Assembly (NCBI GenBank): GCA_033030425.1
Contig: JAUFSD010000021.1
Span: forward strand, 310,001 to 374,000
Direction of reading: 5' to 3'
Source of the DNA: Verpa conica
Taxonomy: Eukaryota > Ascomycota > Pezizomycetes > Pezizales > Morchellaceae
DNA: 64,000 nucleotides
In this document: piece after piece, positions 49,756 through 60,804 of the stretch
How positions within the stretch are numbered: position 1 is the stretch's first letter
How the letters are laid out: each line of letters opens with the position of its first letter
The notes under the pieces: model-generated
The model's database searches: none
Seen by the model: the letters and a program-made list of their open reading frames with translations, nothing else
Told to the model about the DNA's origin: nothing
Translations under genes and position numbers: made by a program

Positions 49756-52700
49756 ATGGATTCAAACAGGGTTCCAACTTCATCCGAGAGCGATACTGTT
49801 AACGGCTTGGTAGACCCGTCCGGTGGTGGCCCCAGTGCCCCCCCGAATAGGCAGTCCAGTCAGAACGAGAAGCCCACGACTCCAGCAGTAAAACTACTTG
49901 AGGCGTCAAGAAACGGTGATGAGGATGTGGTAGAGGAGCTTTTGAGGCGTGCAAGTAACAGAGCAATCCTAAAGTTTGATGCAACTGAAGCTCTCCCAGA
50001 GGCATCTCGGGCTGGGCACGAGAGAGTGGTCGAAATGCTACTCAATGTACACGCAGACGTCAACGCCCCCCCAGCAAAATGTGGCAGGAATTTGGAGGAC
50101 AAGATAACAGTAATGAATGAGCGGGATGATTGTGGTCAGGTTTCTGAATGTGGCCGGATTGCATGTGGACGAACGGCGCTCCAAGCTGCGGCTGAAGGCG
50201 GGCATGCTGGACTACTCTCACTCTTGATTGAGGAAGGCGCCAACATCAATGCACCCGCACAAGGGCAATACGGGAGGACAGCATTGCAGGCAGCATCTGC
50301 GAGCCGACAAGTCGAAATAGTTTCAATACTGTTGGGGGCAGGGGCCAATGTCAACGATAATCTGGCAATATACAATGGAAGAACAGCATTACAGGCAGCG
50401 GCGGAAAACGGACACACCGAAATGGTTTCGATGCTTTTGAAGGCCGGTGCCAAAGTTAATGCTCATCCATCAATACTTCGCGGGAGAACAGCGCTACAAG
50501 CGGCGGCAGAAGGTGGACACGCGAAGATAGTATCGATGCTACTGGACGCCAAAGCCGATGTCAACGCCCTACCAGCAAGAAATTCTTTCGGAAGGACAGC
50601 GCTACAAGCGGCAGCAGGAGCTGGGCATATCGAGATAGTTTCAATCCTTCTGAAAGCTGGTGCGAAGGTCAACGCTCCTGCGGTGGGACACGGAGGGAGA
50701 ACAGCATTACAAGCAGCGGCAGAGGGTGGGCATGAGAATGTAGTATCAATGCTACTGAAAGCCGGTGCGGATATTAACGGTCCCCCATCGAGATCATACG
50801 GAAGAACGGCATTACAAGCAGCAGCAGCGAATGGACACATTGAGATGATCTCTGTTCTATTAAAGGCTGGTGCTAGGATCAATGCGTTCCCAGCCGACAA
50901 CCACGGAAGAACGGTATTGCAGGCAGCAGCAGAAAACGGCCACACAAATATAGTATTAATGTTATTGAGCCCTGATACCCAGTCAATTTCGGACCGATTA
51001 CGAGTTGGGGTACGGGGTGTTGGTGCGATTGAACCTATACTTTCGAATCTCGGTGTTAGTATCAATGCAGCCCCATCAGGATATGGCGGGATGACAGCCT
51101 TACAAGCCGCAGCAAGAAATGGTCATGATGAGATAGCTTCAATCTTGTTGAAGGCAGGCGCTGATGTCAATGCAGCCCCATCAGAAAACTACGGCCGAAC
51201 AGCGTTACAGGCAGCAGCAGAGAACGGACATGCTAAAACAGTGTCGATACTATTGAAGGCCGGCGCCGACGTTAATGCCCCCCCAGGCAAGTTTCATGGC
51301 CAAACAGCTTTCGGAGCTGCAGCAGGAAGTGGACATGCTGTAATCGTAAATATGCTCCTTTCTCATATCCAGGCTAGCGATGTTTCCATGCGAGTACTGT
51401 CTTATGGAAAAAAGCCACTCTGGATAGCGGCTGCACAAGGGCATCGAGAGGTAGTGAAGGTCTTGCTGCAGAATGGTTTTGATTGTAACCAGGAAATGTT
51501 TGGAAAGACAGCTATTCGAGTGGCGGCGGAAGAAGGACATGGGGACGTTGTTGAAATGCTATTGCGTGCTGGTGTTGATATCAATGCCAAGGACTCCAAT
51601 GGCAGTACTTGCTTGCACGCGGATCTCCGCCATCACGGGTCTATACAAGTACTATTGAAAAACGGTGTTGATATCCACTCCCAAGACTTTGACGGCGATA
51701 CTCCACTCCACTGTGCTGTACGGTTTCAGAATGCGGAATCTCTGGTTGCTCTTCTCGAAGCTGGAGCAGATACCGAATCCAAAAACTACGAGAACCAGAC
51801 TCCATTGGATATTGTGCTCCACAACTTAGAAATACCTTCTATTAAATTAGTTAAAGCATTACTTGATAGCGGTTGCTCTATCAAGAGTCGAGGGGTTATG
51901 AATTGGCGGCGGTTACTAGACGTAACCAATCATAGCATCTTGATAAGTGAAAAGCAAGCTGGCAGAAAGCGTAAGTTTGATATCGATTTTGTGGAGGATT
52001 ATTCATTAGAACTACCTAATCATGGTTCAAAGTTTACAAGGAGGCTATAGTACGTGACAAAATTTACTAGTCCTTGCTTTAGTGGCCGACTAACTGGGCC
52101 TTAGTTCTGCTATTAGCACGAGCTCTGCTGTCGGAGCTGGGCTTGGTCGTGTATCAGACACTCTCGTTGACCGCTTCAAGTTCTTTCCAAGTGTCGAGAT
52201 GCTAGGCATTAAGCGGATGCCCGGGATGAATACTACGATGATAAAATGGAGTTGGTCCTGGATATTTCCAAACTCCGAAAGGAATCAATCTGGAGTAAAT
52301 CTTCCTAGCATAGGAAAACTGGTCTCCGCAGTTGATAGACAAGGTACGGCTATTCCTATCTGGTGTTCATATTGAACCACATTTTCTCATCAAATGGGTA
52401 GTTATTGTGACTTGCTACGCCTGCTTTGAGTTCTTAGTTCATATTCCAGACACCAACGAGGCGTCTAACCCAGATGCGTGCATGGTGGGCAGATCGTTCC
52501 AGACACAAACCATGGGGAGCGAGATTTCCTGGACAATGCTGAAGTCCGGAACGAATGTCGACATGAAATCTAGTTCTGAGAATACCACAGAACCAAAATT
52601 AAACCCTACATTTCAGACTGTTGATTACCGGAGCACCATAGATATTGGCTGGATCCCCGACCATGGGGTAGACTTCTTCATTTTGTTTTTTCTCGACTTA

Positions 52701-53934
52701 CATGAGAAATGGAGAATTATTTTCGAAAAAGCCGAACTACATCTAGCTACAAGCGTAAGTGCCATCGTTCATATACTCTAATTTCTGCAGTTTAGTTCAA
52801 TAACATTACTATCACCACAGCGCAAGATCTTGTTATTGAACAAGGGAAGAACTGAGGGTTTTATCGATAACCTTTTGATTGATGCACAGCAGTGGAGCAA
52901 TTTCCGGGCTCTCCTACAAATTCATGTGCGCACCGCTAGGGATTTACTACAAGATTATCGGGAAAAGAGATTTCTTTGTGAAGAAGTGAGGGAATGTGAA
53001 TTACTAAAAATACAGAGGGGTGAAATTATACCAGAAAGCAATCAGTATTCAGCATTGAAATCTAGCGGAATTGCAAGAACTGGCACCGCTAGCAATCCAC
53101 CAAGAACAAACGATGAAGAGAAGGTGTACGCATTGGATGAATTATCTAAGATAATCGACACTATGGAGTCTGAGGTTACGGATGAGATTTCTAAACTTGA
53201 TAAAAAGACAAGTGATTTAATTGAACTCGTAAGCACCTGGCTTCTTATTATAAATTTGACTAGTCTATACTAATAAACGGGAACCAACACCAGGAATTCA
53301 ACCTGGTTTCCATCTACGAAGCCCGTACTTCGAAATTAACGGGCACGAGCATGAAACGGCTTAGTTGGATAACTGTATGTTCCAGCATAAGTCTTTTTGG
53401 GATACGGAGGTTAATGACTTTGTAGTTTATTTTTTTACCATTAATGTTTGTTGCGGTAAGGATACCAATACTACCCCTTAAACTTACATTATTTGGTAAA
53501 CTAAGATAAGTCACTAATCTCGTGTAAATTTAGTCACTGTTTGGGATGAACGTAGACATTTTAGAAAACAACCCACATTGGTGGTGGGCTTTCGTATTCG
53601 GTGGATCGTTTTTCGCCCTATCTATTATTTTCTGGGCTTCACTGAAGTTCTTTCCGGTTAGTTACTTATCTTTCCATTCTATATTTATTCTATATTCAGG
53701 GAGCTATCACTAATCTACCTACAGATTAATCAATGGCTTGAGACTTCTAGTGACGTAGCTCCTAGTAGAGGACTCTGGCCACTGACAAGAAAAATGAAGA
53801 TCAGCCTGAGGAAAAGATTGGAAGAATCAGAACTTGTTGACTTGGAACTAGGTAGGCCGTTAAAGCCGAAGGGTACGGTTTTTTCTTTCGAACCTCCTCC
53901 TAGACAATGGACGACGAAGTTGAAGAAATACTAG
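49756..53934 (+). CDS. Ankyrin-repeat / CorA-like cation transporter fusion, 1233 aa
   Basis: Eight exons: 49756-52049, 52105-52343, 52438-52754, 52821-53228, 53294-53374, 53426-53455, 53534-53656, 53725-53934. All seven introns (51-94 nt) have GT...AG ends and every phase closes. The start in GCCATGG at 49756 is preferred to 49717. The first exon encodes about 18 ankyrin repeats; repeats 3-12 are nearly uniform 35-37-residue units built on GRTALQAAAENGH and LLKAGADVNAPP. After a linker (ISTSSAVGAGLGRVSD) comes a cytosolic CorA-like domain with long helices (LLQDYREKRFLCEEVREC, then LDELSKIIDTMESEV). Next are LVSIYEARTS, membrane helix 1 (LSWIT plus FIFLPLMFVA plus SLF), the GMN signature, then helix 2 (WWWAFVFGGSFFALSIIFWA) and a basic tail. 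CorA proteins are homopentameric Mg2+ channels; GMN is the selectivity filter. The repeats probably act as a cytosolic sensor or scaffold. Confidence 0.88.
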
Positions 53935-54855
53935 CGACGTGTTTTGGGCGTGGGAGTCTTTATTTATAAAGGTATCTGATTGATCGCAGGTTTGCCTGTC
54001 TTGGTGGAATTCAAATCTCGCTATCAAAGCCACTTAAGGTTGAAGTCTATCCTATCAAGACCCCAGTGCCAAGGGCCAGGATAAATACTATCAACGGCCC
54101 GTCCATAGATAGTTATTGGCTAGATAGAGTTGTGAATTCATACGACTAAATTTTCTTGAGAGATATGTAGGTATTATATTCTTTTAAGTATCAGCAGCGG
54201 TGTAATCTAAACATAAACATATTATAGTGCTTATTTATCCTTTTAGTATGTATATTTCCACGTTGTGACTGGTGTAGTAAAGTCCTAGTAGTATACGCTT
54301 TCGCTGTTTGTTACTCACTAGCACTAGCCCATTCCGACTAGCCTTAAAAACCCCGGAATTTTTTACTATCTTTTGATTTATACTAACATAGGACTATCGA
54401 CACAAATCCTCGGAAATGAGTAAAGAAACAGCCAACCTATCTAAGACAAGGTAGGGCTGGAGTGCTCGTATCAAGAATTTCTTCGATCACCGTTATACAA
54501 AATAGTCACCGCTAGTATAGAGCCAGTAAGCCTATAATAATTGCCTCTAGAAATTTAACGTAAGTATCCCTAGAGACCTCAATGGCCAATCATATCCTCC
54601 AAAAATTTAAGTAGGTATGATGGAGGAGGGGAATGAAGCCCAAGTCGAACAAGGGATACTACTAGAGAAGAAAAGAGAGATATAAATCGTGAAGGGAAGC
54701 AAAAACGAACCTGCCAGTCTTTCTCTGAGTAAAAGAAAGTAAATCAAATAGCGTATGGAAAGCATCCCGCATTTTCATACTCAACCACCACTGTAAATCC
54801 CCCCCCCCCCTTTACCTCTGTACTCTCATTCACCAATATCACTCGTATCACGACT
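53935..54855. other. Intergenic between converging genes
   Basis: Shared 3' region of the ankyrin-CorA gene (plus) and TFIIB (minus). A/T-rich, with a poly-C run near 54799 and a TATCACTCG copy at 54837-54845, just past the TFIIB stop. No gene seen. Confidence 0.5.
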
Positions 54856-55980
54856 CTATGAAGGTGGCAACAGTGCCACATCTGCCTTTCCTCCTTCCAA
54901 CCACTTTTCATCAATCAACCTTTCACGATCATTCCACAAATGCTTATACGCATTCCTGATTGTCCCATCACTCACCCCCGCGACCGCTGAGATCTCTTTT
55001 GCCGTCTTCGGTTGCTTCATCAAGTAGGAAACCATGTAAATACACGCCGCTGCGCTGCTAATTGGGGAGCGACCAGCAAGGGTTCCAAGGTTCGCGGCCC
55101 GTGATGCAAGTTCCTGTGATATAGTTGTGCACAGCTGCCCGAGCGAGAGGTTATTGCAGAAGCGGATCATCAAATCATGAGCCTTTGTTGACGAAGTTGT
55201 GCGATACTGTTGACTATCATCGACCAACTGACCAGATTTTGTGAGTTCTTCCATCTTCTTTGAGTCCTGAGCTGCAAAGAATTTCTCGAGCGCCTTGAAG
55301 ACACGACCAATCTCCTTCTTGGGAACCTTTGTGAGCGCAAAAATCTCCCGGAACGTCCGTGGCACATTGCACTGCCTACACGCAATAAATATACACCCTG
55401 CGATAATCGCCTCCTGGGGCTTCCCCTTGAACGCCTTATTATCATCTACAATCTTGAACAATTGCTTTGCTGCATCGCTTACAACCTTCTGGATGAGTAT
55501 GCTATCACAGAAAGCACCAATCTCTTTATAAGCTGCTAAAAGACCTTTGGTAGACTTATCATGGGTGCTTTTACTCTGGGCCCTATGAAGCTCTCTCCCA
55601 GCACCACCGGGAACGTATGCTATCGTGGTCTCGAGCTGAGCGCCGTTGAGGAAAGGATTTGCAGCATCACCAACACGAGAAGGGTCATCGCCACCTTGGT
55701 CATCGTTGGAGAATGTGCGCCATTCTGAACGAGTGTCAACTATGCGATCTCCAAGAACAAGGCCACAGTCCCCGCAGACCATGTCCCCGGAGGAGAACTC
55801 TTCAACGAGGTTCGCTGGGGACTCGCGGCAATAGGGACAAGTCATGGCGATATTGTGATTTTCAGTCCAAGGGGTTGAGGGTGGTTTGTCAGCTGCTGGT
55901 GGAGATGGAGACTTAAAGATGGGTGTTGGGGGAGCGGGCATTGTAGGGTGAGAGGCAGGGGTCGGCGGGGGCATTGTCAT
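54856..55980 (-). CDS. SUA7: Transcription initiation factor IIB (TFIIB)
   Basis: An intronless 374-aa frame. TFIIB bridges TBP-bound promoters to RNA polymerase II and helps set the start site. A Pro-rich N-terminal extension (residues 1-40) precedes the zinc ribbon: Cys 48, 51, 69 and 72 in TCPYC and VCGDC. The B-reader/B-linker region is GLVLGDRIVDTRSEWRTF followed by acidic DDQGGDDPSR. Two cyclin folds follow, the first with LLAAYKEIGAFCD and AIIAGCIFIACRQ, the second with LMIRFCNNLSL and SSAAACIYMVSYLMK. It ends with VSDGTIRNAYKHLWNDRERL. Length and all domains are normal. It lies between the ankyrin-CorA gene (convergent) and KRE33 (same strand). Confidence 0.95.
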   Translation of the reverse strand: MTMPPPTPASHPTMPAPPTPIFKSPSPPAADKPPSTPWTENHNIAMTCPYCRESPANLVEEFSSGDMVCGDCGLVLGDRIVDTRSEWRTFSNDDQGGDDPSRVGDAANPFLNGAQLETTIAYVPGGAGRELHRAQSKSTHDKSTKGLLAAYKEIGAFCDSILIQKVVSDAAKQLFKIVDDNKAFKGKPQEAIIAGCIFIACRQCNVPRTFREIFALTKVPKKEIGRVFKALEKFFAAQDSKKMEELTKSGQLVDDSQQYRTTSSTKAHDLMIRFCNNLSLGQLCTTISQELASRAANLGTLAGRSPISSAAACIYMVSYLMKQPKTAKEISAVAGVSDGTIRNAYKHLWNDRERLIDEKWLEGGKADVALLPPS

Positions 55981-56756
55981 TGTGGGGTTGAGATAAGGTT
56001 ATCGATAAGCAAATAACGGGGAATCCGGTAAAGACTGGCGCAGAACTGGAAACTCTGCAGTAAACTGGAATTGAGTGAGTTTTAAAACTTTTCTTTTAGA
56101 GTTGAATCTCCGGGCTGTGGATAGAACTTGAACCTGATTCTGATGTTGATGCTGGGTTGCTGAGGTGTAACAAGGCTGTATAATGACGCAGATGCCGCAG
56201 ACGTCAAACCAGGGCATTGGACCCCCGGGTAACTCTAGCCCGTAAGGGTTAGGGTATTATCGAGTGATAAATTGTGCTGTTTATAGGTTTGAAATGGGTG
56301 AGAGACGTTTCTAGAGTTATCTCGATAATCAAAATTGCATGATATTTGATACCTCTACATTAGGGTGAGTGCTACTTTCAGGAGTACAAAAAACGTACAT
56401 TCGTAGATTCTTGGCGATTATCATATTTATTCTAAGGGCCCTAATACATGTAGCTCTACATACCTTTAGTGTTGATATTGGCTCAAAGAGCTCATTATTC
56501 TATACATGTAGTGGCTAGGGGAAAACTGCTTAGAGTTTCGGGTTATATAGATAAGATATATATTTTTTTGAGTTGGAATCGTCGATCAGAGACGGTAAAG
56601 TCACTATGAGGGACAGTGTTGAAAGCTGATGTTACTTAACAAGCCGCTACGGTCCCTGGCCGCCTTAAAATACCACCACACGGAAATATACAGGGCTTTT
56701 ATTTAGTAAAAGGAAATAAAGTACAATAATTAACCCCTTCCCCACAACCTAGGTAT
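55981..56756. other. Intergenic, TFIIB promoter and KRE33 3' flank
   Basis: It has TACATGTA palindromes near 56451 and 56505 and a TATCACTCG motif (complement) at 56261-56269. No gene is seen. Confidence 0.5.
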
Positions 56757-59700
56757 CTATTTCTTCCCCTTACTCTTCTTACTCTTCTTTTTACTCCCAA
56801 TCTCCTGTTCATATATCTCTGCCGCGGTCTCTCCCGCCTTCCGTTTCGCCTGCTTCACTGTTTTTACACTCACCACGGTATTTTTCTTTCCAGACTTAAT
56901 CTGTTTCTCAGCTGCTTCCCAGTCTGCTGTTTCGGCTGAGGGGATCTCGTATCTTGAAAACTTAAGTTAGTATCCCACACATAATAGATAATACGAACAG
57001 GAGTGGTGAAGGTAATATAACAAGAATTACTGAGTTGACCTTTTGTAAATTCCCATGATAAAACTCCTCACCACCCGCTATTGATTAGGAGGAGAAACTA
57101 CTAACTTTGACAAATCCAAACTATTGATAACCTCCCTCTTTGCCTCCTTTTCCTTCAATCCTCTCATCACCTCCTCTCCACCCTCCTCCAGGTCTTCCTG
57201 CAGTGTCTGCTCTATTCCCTGCGCTACCTCCTCCCCATCCTCCACTTCTTGTACCTTACCCGCCTTCTCAGATGGCAGAGTATCTGAAATAGACTGTGCA
57301 AGTAGCCCCCTAAAATGCATAGCCACCTTCCTCACAATCTTCTGGAACATCGCCAACACCTGTGAGTTCGGCAGGTTCAACTCCTTCTCGATATCATCGA
57401 AAGTCTTTCGTTGCAACCCAACCGCCATGAGGATCGCATGCTGAATAGACGAAAGATTAACTGCAGCCTTAATCTTGCCGCTGAAGAAGAGTTGTGCAAT
57501 GAGTGGGATCATGTCAAGGATGACATGGTAGTCCAACATATTATCAGCATAGCTCTCTAACCTTTTTAAATCGAACGGAGAAAGTAGCTCGTCGAGCTGT
57601 GCTTTCGTAAGTGGCGGTGTCACAGCACCCGCAGACTTTGCCCCCGCAGTTGCACTCTCAAAAATTGTGAGGGCAAGGATACTCGGAAATTTCCTGAACT
57701 CGTAGGAGAGTAGCTGCATAAGCCTCCTATGGAAATCCTTCGCGAATGCCGCAAGCCAGACATTATCTTTCCCTTGCAATGTCTTGATCATGACACATGT
57801 GTGCTCGCCAGTCAGCTCGGTTGCAGTCTGCCGGAGGTAGACTGGCGCAAATTTTGCTTTCTTAGCCCAGAACTTGTGAAGGCGGTCTGTTAACCCATAG
57901 CTCACACCAAGATAATCCAGTGTGTCTGGACGGCGCTCACTCAGTCTCAACAGTAGTGGTGGAAGAGATTCTCGGTCTCTGATTTTAATAGCCTCTGTTT
58001 TTAAGTCTGCAGCTTCTATTTCCTCGTCTGTCACTCGGACTAGCTCTTCATTGACGTATTCTGCATCCTCCCCTAGTGGTTGAAACTTCCCCTCATAGAA
58101 ATCTGTCAACAACTGTAACGCACGTTGTCCATATCCCATACCCGTATACTCTGGGTTCGTCGCAATTCTAACCACCCGGGCTCCGCTCAACCCCGCAAAC
58201 TCATCGTCCTGGAACTGTTGCGATACCAACCAAGGTATCAAGTCACCTCCTTCTCGCTTACCCCTGCTAAGGGCGGCCTGGACAGACTCACGAGAGATAC
58301 GCCCTTCAAGGGCAACCTGAATTACACAGAGTGGGTCTGGCACACGTCCATTATCTTCCTCGACAGGTGGGAGAAGAACGTAGAGTTGGTGTGCTGGGGC
58401 ATCAGACATAAGTTGCAGGTCGTTCGGCGAGTTTTTATAGTGGGAAGCTACGTACAGCCCCATCATGCGTTGGAGGAATCGTTCCGAGACGGGGTGGTAC
58501 GAGAAGAGGGTATCACGGTTTACATAGAAGAGCTGACACTTTGCGGGATCAGGTGTACCGTGGAGGGTAGACTTATTAGATGGGAGGGTAGCATCTAGAC
58601 AGAGGAGATTGTTGAGCCACTTTTCAACAGGGTCATTGGGGGCGTAACGGATAGGCTCGTTGAGAGTTGCTTCACGGAGGGTTCGGCCGCCACCGATAGG
58701 ACCAGATTCGGTGCGTTTATTAGGCTTGCCGTCACGAGAGGCAGCTGCGCCTTCTGTAGGAATTTTGCTAATGCCACGGGACTGGTCGCGAAGTTGTTGG
58801 ATTAACTTTAGTGATAGGGAGCGTCCAGTTCCTTCGTAGCCGTTGATTGTGGATGCCATGAAGACTAGGTAGGGCCCCATAAGCTTTCGCACAAGTGGAA
58901 GTGGGATTGCAGCGGCCTCGTCGATAACGACTAGCTCTGCTTGGCCGAGGACATGAGCATCTTGGGGTTGGATGTACTGAATTGTTTGCCTATGTTGACG
59001 GTGGATATTAACTCTGACTATTGCCTTGTTAAACGCAGGGTTAGTAGACTGGATGATATCATAATCAAGGTGATCACTATAGCCCAGTGCATCGAAGCCC
59101 TTAAAAATGAATTCAAATAATGTCTTCAAATTCTCGGGCGAGGGGGATGTAATGAAGATGTTGGAGTATCCATGCGCAATAGCAGCAGCAATTGCAACTC
59201 CCAAGGCAGCAGACTTGCCACGACCACGGCCAGCGGTAAGCGTGACAGTAGACCGGAGAGTTTTCTCAGCAATGGCATCAATGAATGTCATTACTGCTTT
59301 GGCTTGGTCGACAGTTTTTGTAATATCAACCAGGGCGCCGGCTGGTTGAACATCCACCAGGGAATCTTTAAGTTCGCGGAGCTCGAGCTGCTGAGGGGTT
59401 GAGTTGTTTGAGGATACCGGAGGAAGAGCTTGAACACCCTTTCCACCAGAGATAGGAAGGACGTTGAGCTCATCATCAACGACCAAACAACTCGCACAAT
59501 CTCCCAGGGAGAGGATAAACCGCTCGTTGAACCTCGCTACTACATCTCCATGAGCTTCTGTTCTATATCGTGAATGCACATCCATAGTCATAGTATAAAG
59601 CTGTTTTAAAGATGTCATAGTCTTAAGAAGTAAGATGACTAAACCACCGCCCTCAACAGTCTCAATAGTACGGGCAAGAAGATTAGGCGTGAGGGCCTCG

Positions 59701-60303
59701 AAATCCTGGAGGATGCACATCCCATAGGTGTTACCAAGGATCTTTTCGGTTTCCTTATAGTAAACGTAACGGATATCGGTGAGGGAAATAAAGAGCTCAA
59801 AAGGGTCTTCAGTATTGGCTTCGCGGATGCCCCGTTTGACTTCCTTTTTTATTTTTGCTTCGCGCTTTTTCCGGTGACTGTATGAGGTTTAGCTAACCCG
59901 TTTAAAGGAGCCAGAGAAAAGCCCCCTCTGAGTATCCTAGGGCCGGAAATCGTACCTAGTGAAACCTAGAAGCTTGTGCTTGTAGGCCCATAGCACAGAC
60001 TTATTCTGCTTAGGGTCGGCACTCCCGAGAATATAATGGAGGTTTAGGATAACATCCTTTCCGCGGTCCCCAACAACAACAAAGAAAGACCTCTTTTTCT
60101 CCTATAAGGGTGTTAGTTAGTGGTTTTGAAAACGACGGCGATGATGCATCGTGTGAAGAATCAGTAAAGTGAGACTTGCCTGGACCCCGTTTCTAATTAG
60201 GTCTGGAATGCGCTTATCACTAGAAAAGAAGTCAGTTTGTCAATTCGAGGAGCACAAGCAGAGACGGGCAACCTAAATGCACTCACACTGCCTTCTTGAC
60301 CAT
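56757..60303 (-). CDS. KRE33: RNA cytidine acetyltransferase Kre33/NAT10
   Basis: Five exons on the minus strand: 60287-60303 (17 nt, M-V-K-K-A-V), 60180-60219, 59956-60101, 57106-59877, 56757-56952. Introns are 67, 78, 78 and 153 nt; the second begins GC (GCAAGT...TATAG). All phases close, for 1056 aa, the length of the yeast enzyme. Kre33 makes N4-acetylcytidine in 18S rRNA and tRNA with ATP and acetyl-CoA in the nucleolus, and is needed for 40S biogenesis. Seen in order: RIPDLIRNGVQ, RSFFVVVGDRG, a DUF1726 region with MCILQDFEALTPNLLARTIE, the helicase-like Walker A TAGRGRGKSAALG (near residue 285), VVIDEAAAIPLPLV (Walker B), the GNAT acetyl-CoA loop NPEYTGMGYGQRAL, a tRNA-binding C-terminus, and a Lys-rich nucleolar tail (GSKKKSKKSKGKK). 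Confidence 0.95.
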
Positions 60304-60804
60304 CTTTGCTCACTGTGGGGTATATGTGAATGTAGATTTGCAATGGTGGACTGGAAAAGCTTGACGTCGGAAAACTTTTAGAGCCGCATGCAGACGCCAA
60401 GATGCCAAGTGGCACTAGTACGAAATCTGAGCTACATCCGTAACATGTAGAGTCACTCGGCGAATATTCCCAACGACAGATCAATGATCGCCTTGTTGAG
60501 AAAACACTCTCCTCATCTTGTCAATAATTTGAGGGTGGGTTAGGGGTGTAGGTCCAGTTTTGAATTCATGAATTTGGCATAATAAATCTGTGAGACATTT
60601 ATTATTCTTATTCGGTGTTTTCATATCACTAGCCACACATGTTGTTGGTATAACTTCTTGGCAATGACGAAAATTTCCTCCATTGATTCTCTCTCTACCT
60701 TTGTTGTCCAATCACTGTATCAACTCCTTGGGCTACTAACCACTTTAATAGTAAAATTTCCTCCCCTATAGTTTGGCACACGCACCCTGTATAGTAGACA
60801 CATA
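60304..60804. promoter_or_regulatory. Bidirectional promoter of KRE33 and MTG1
   Basis: 500 bp separate the two divergent start codons. A CCAAT box stands at 60708-60712, about 95 bp before the MTG1 ATG. No other feature is clear. Both genes serve ribosome assembly (cytosolic and mitochondrial), so shared control is plausible but inferred. Confidence 0.55.

Noticed and set aside
53286..53420. tRNA-like arm: CCAGG, seven-base loop, CCTGG on the minus strand, and an A-box-like word nearby
   Set aside because: No matching acceptor stem or anticodon arm, and the bases are an exon and introns of the ankyrin-CorA gene.
58125..58598. 157-codon open frame on the plus strand
   Set aside because: Antisense shadow of KRE33 coding sequence.
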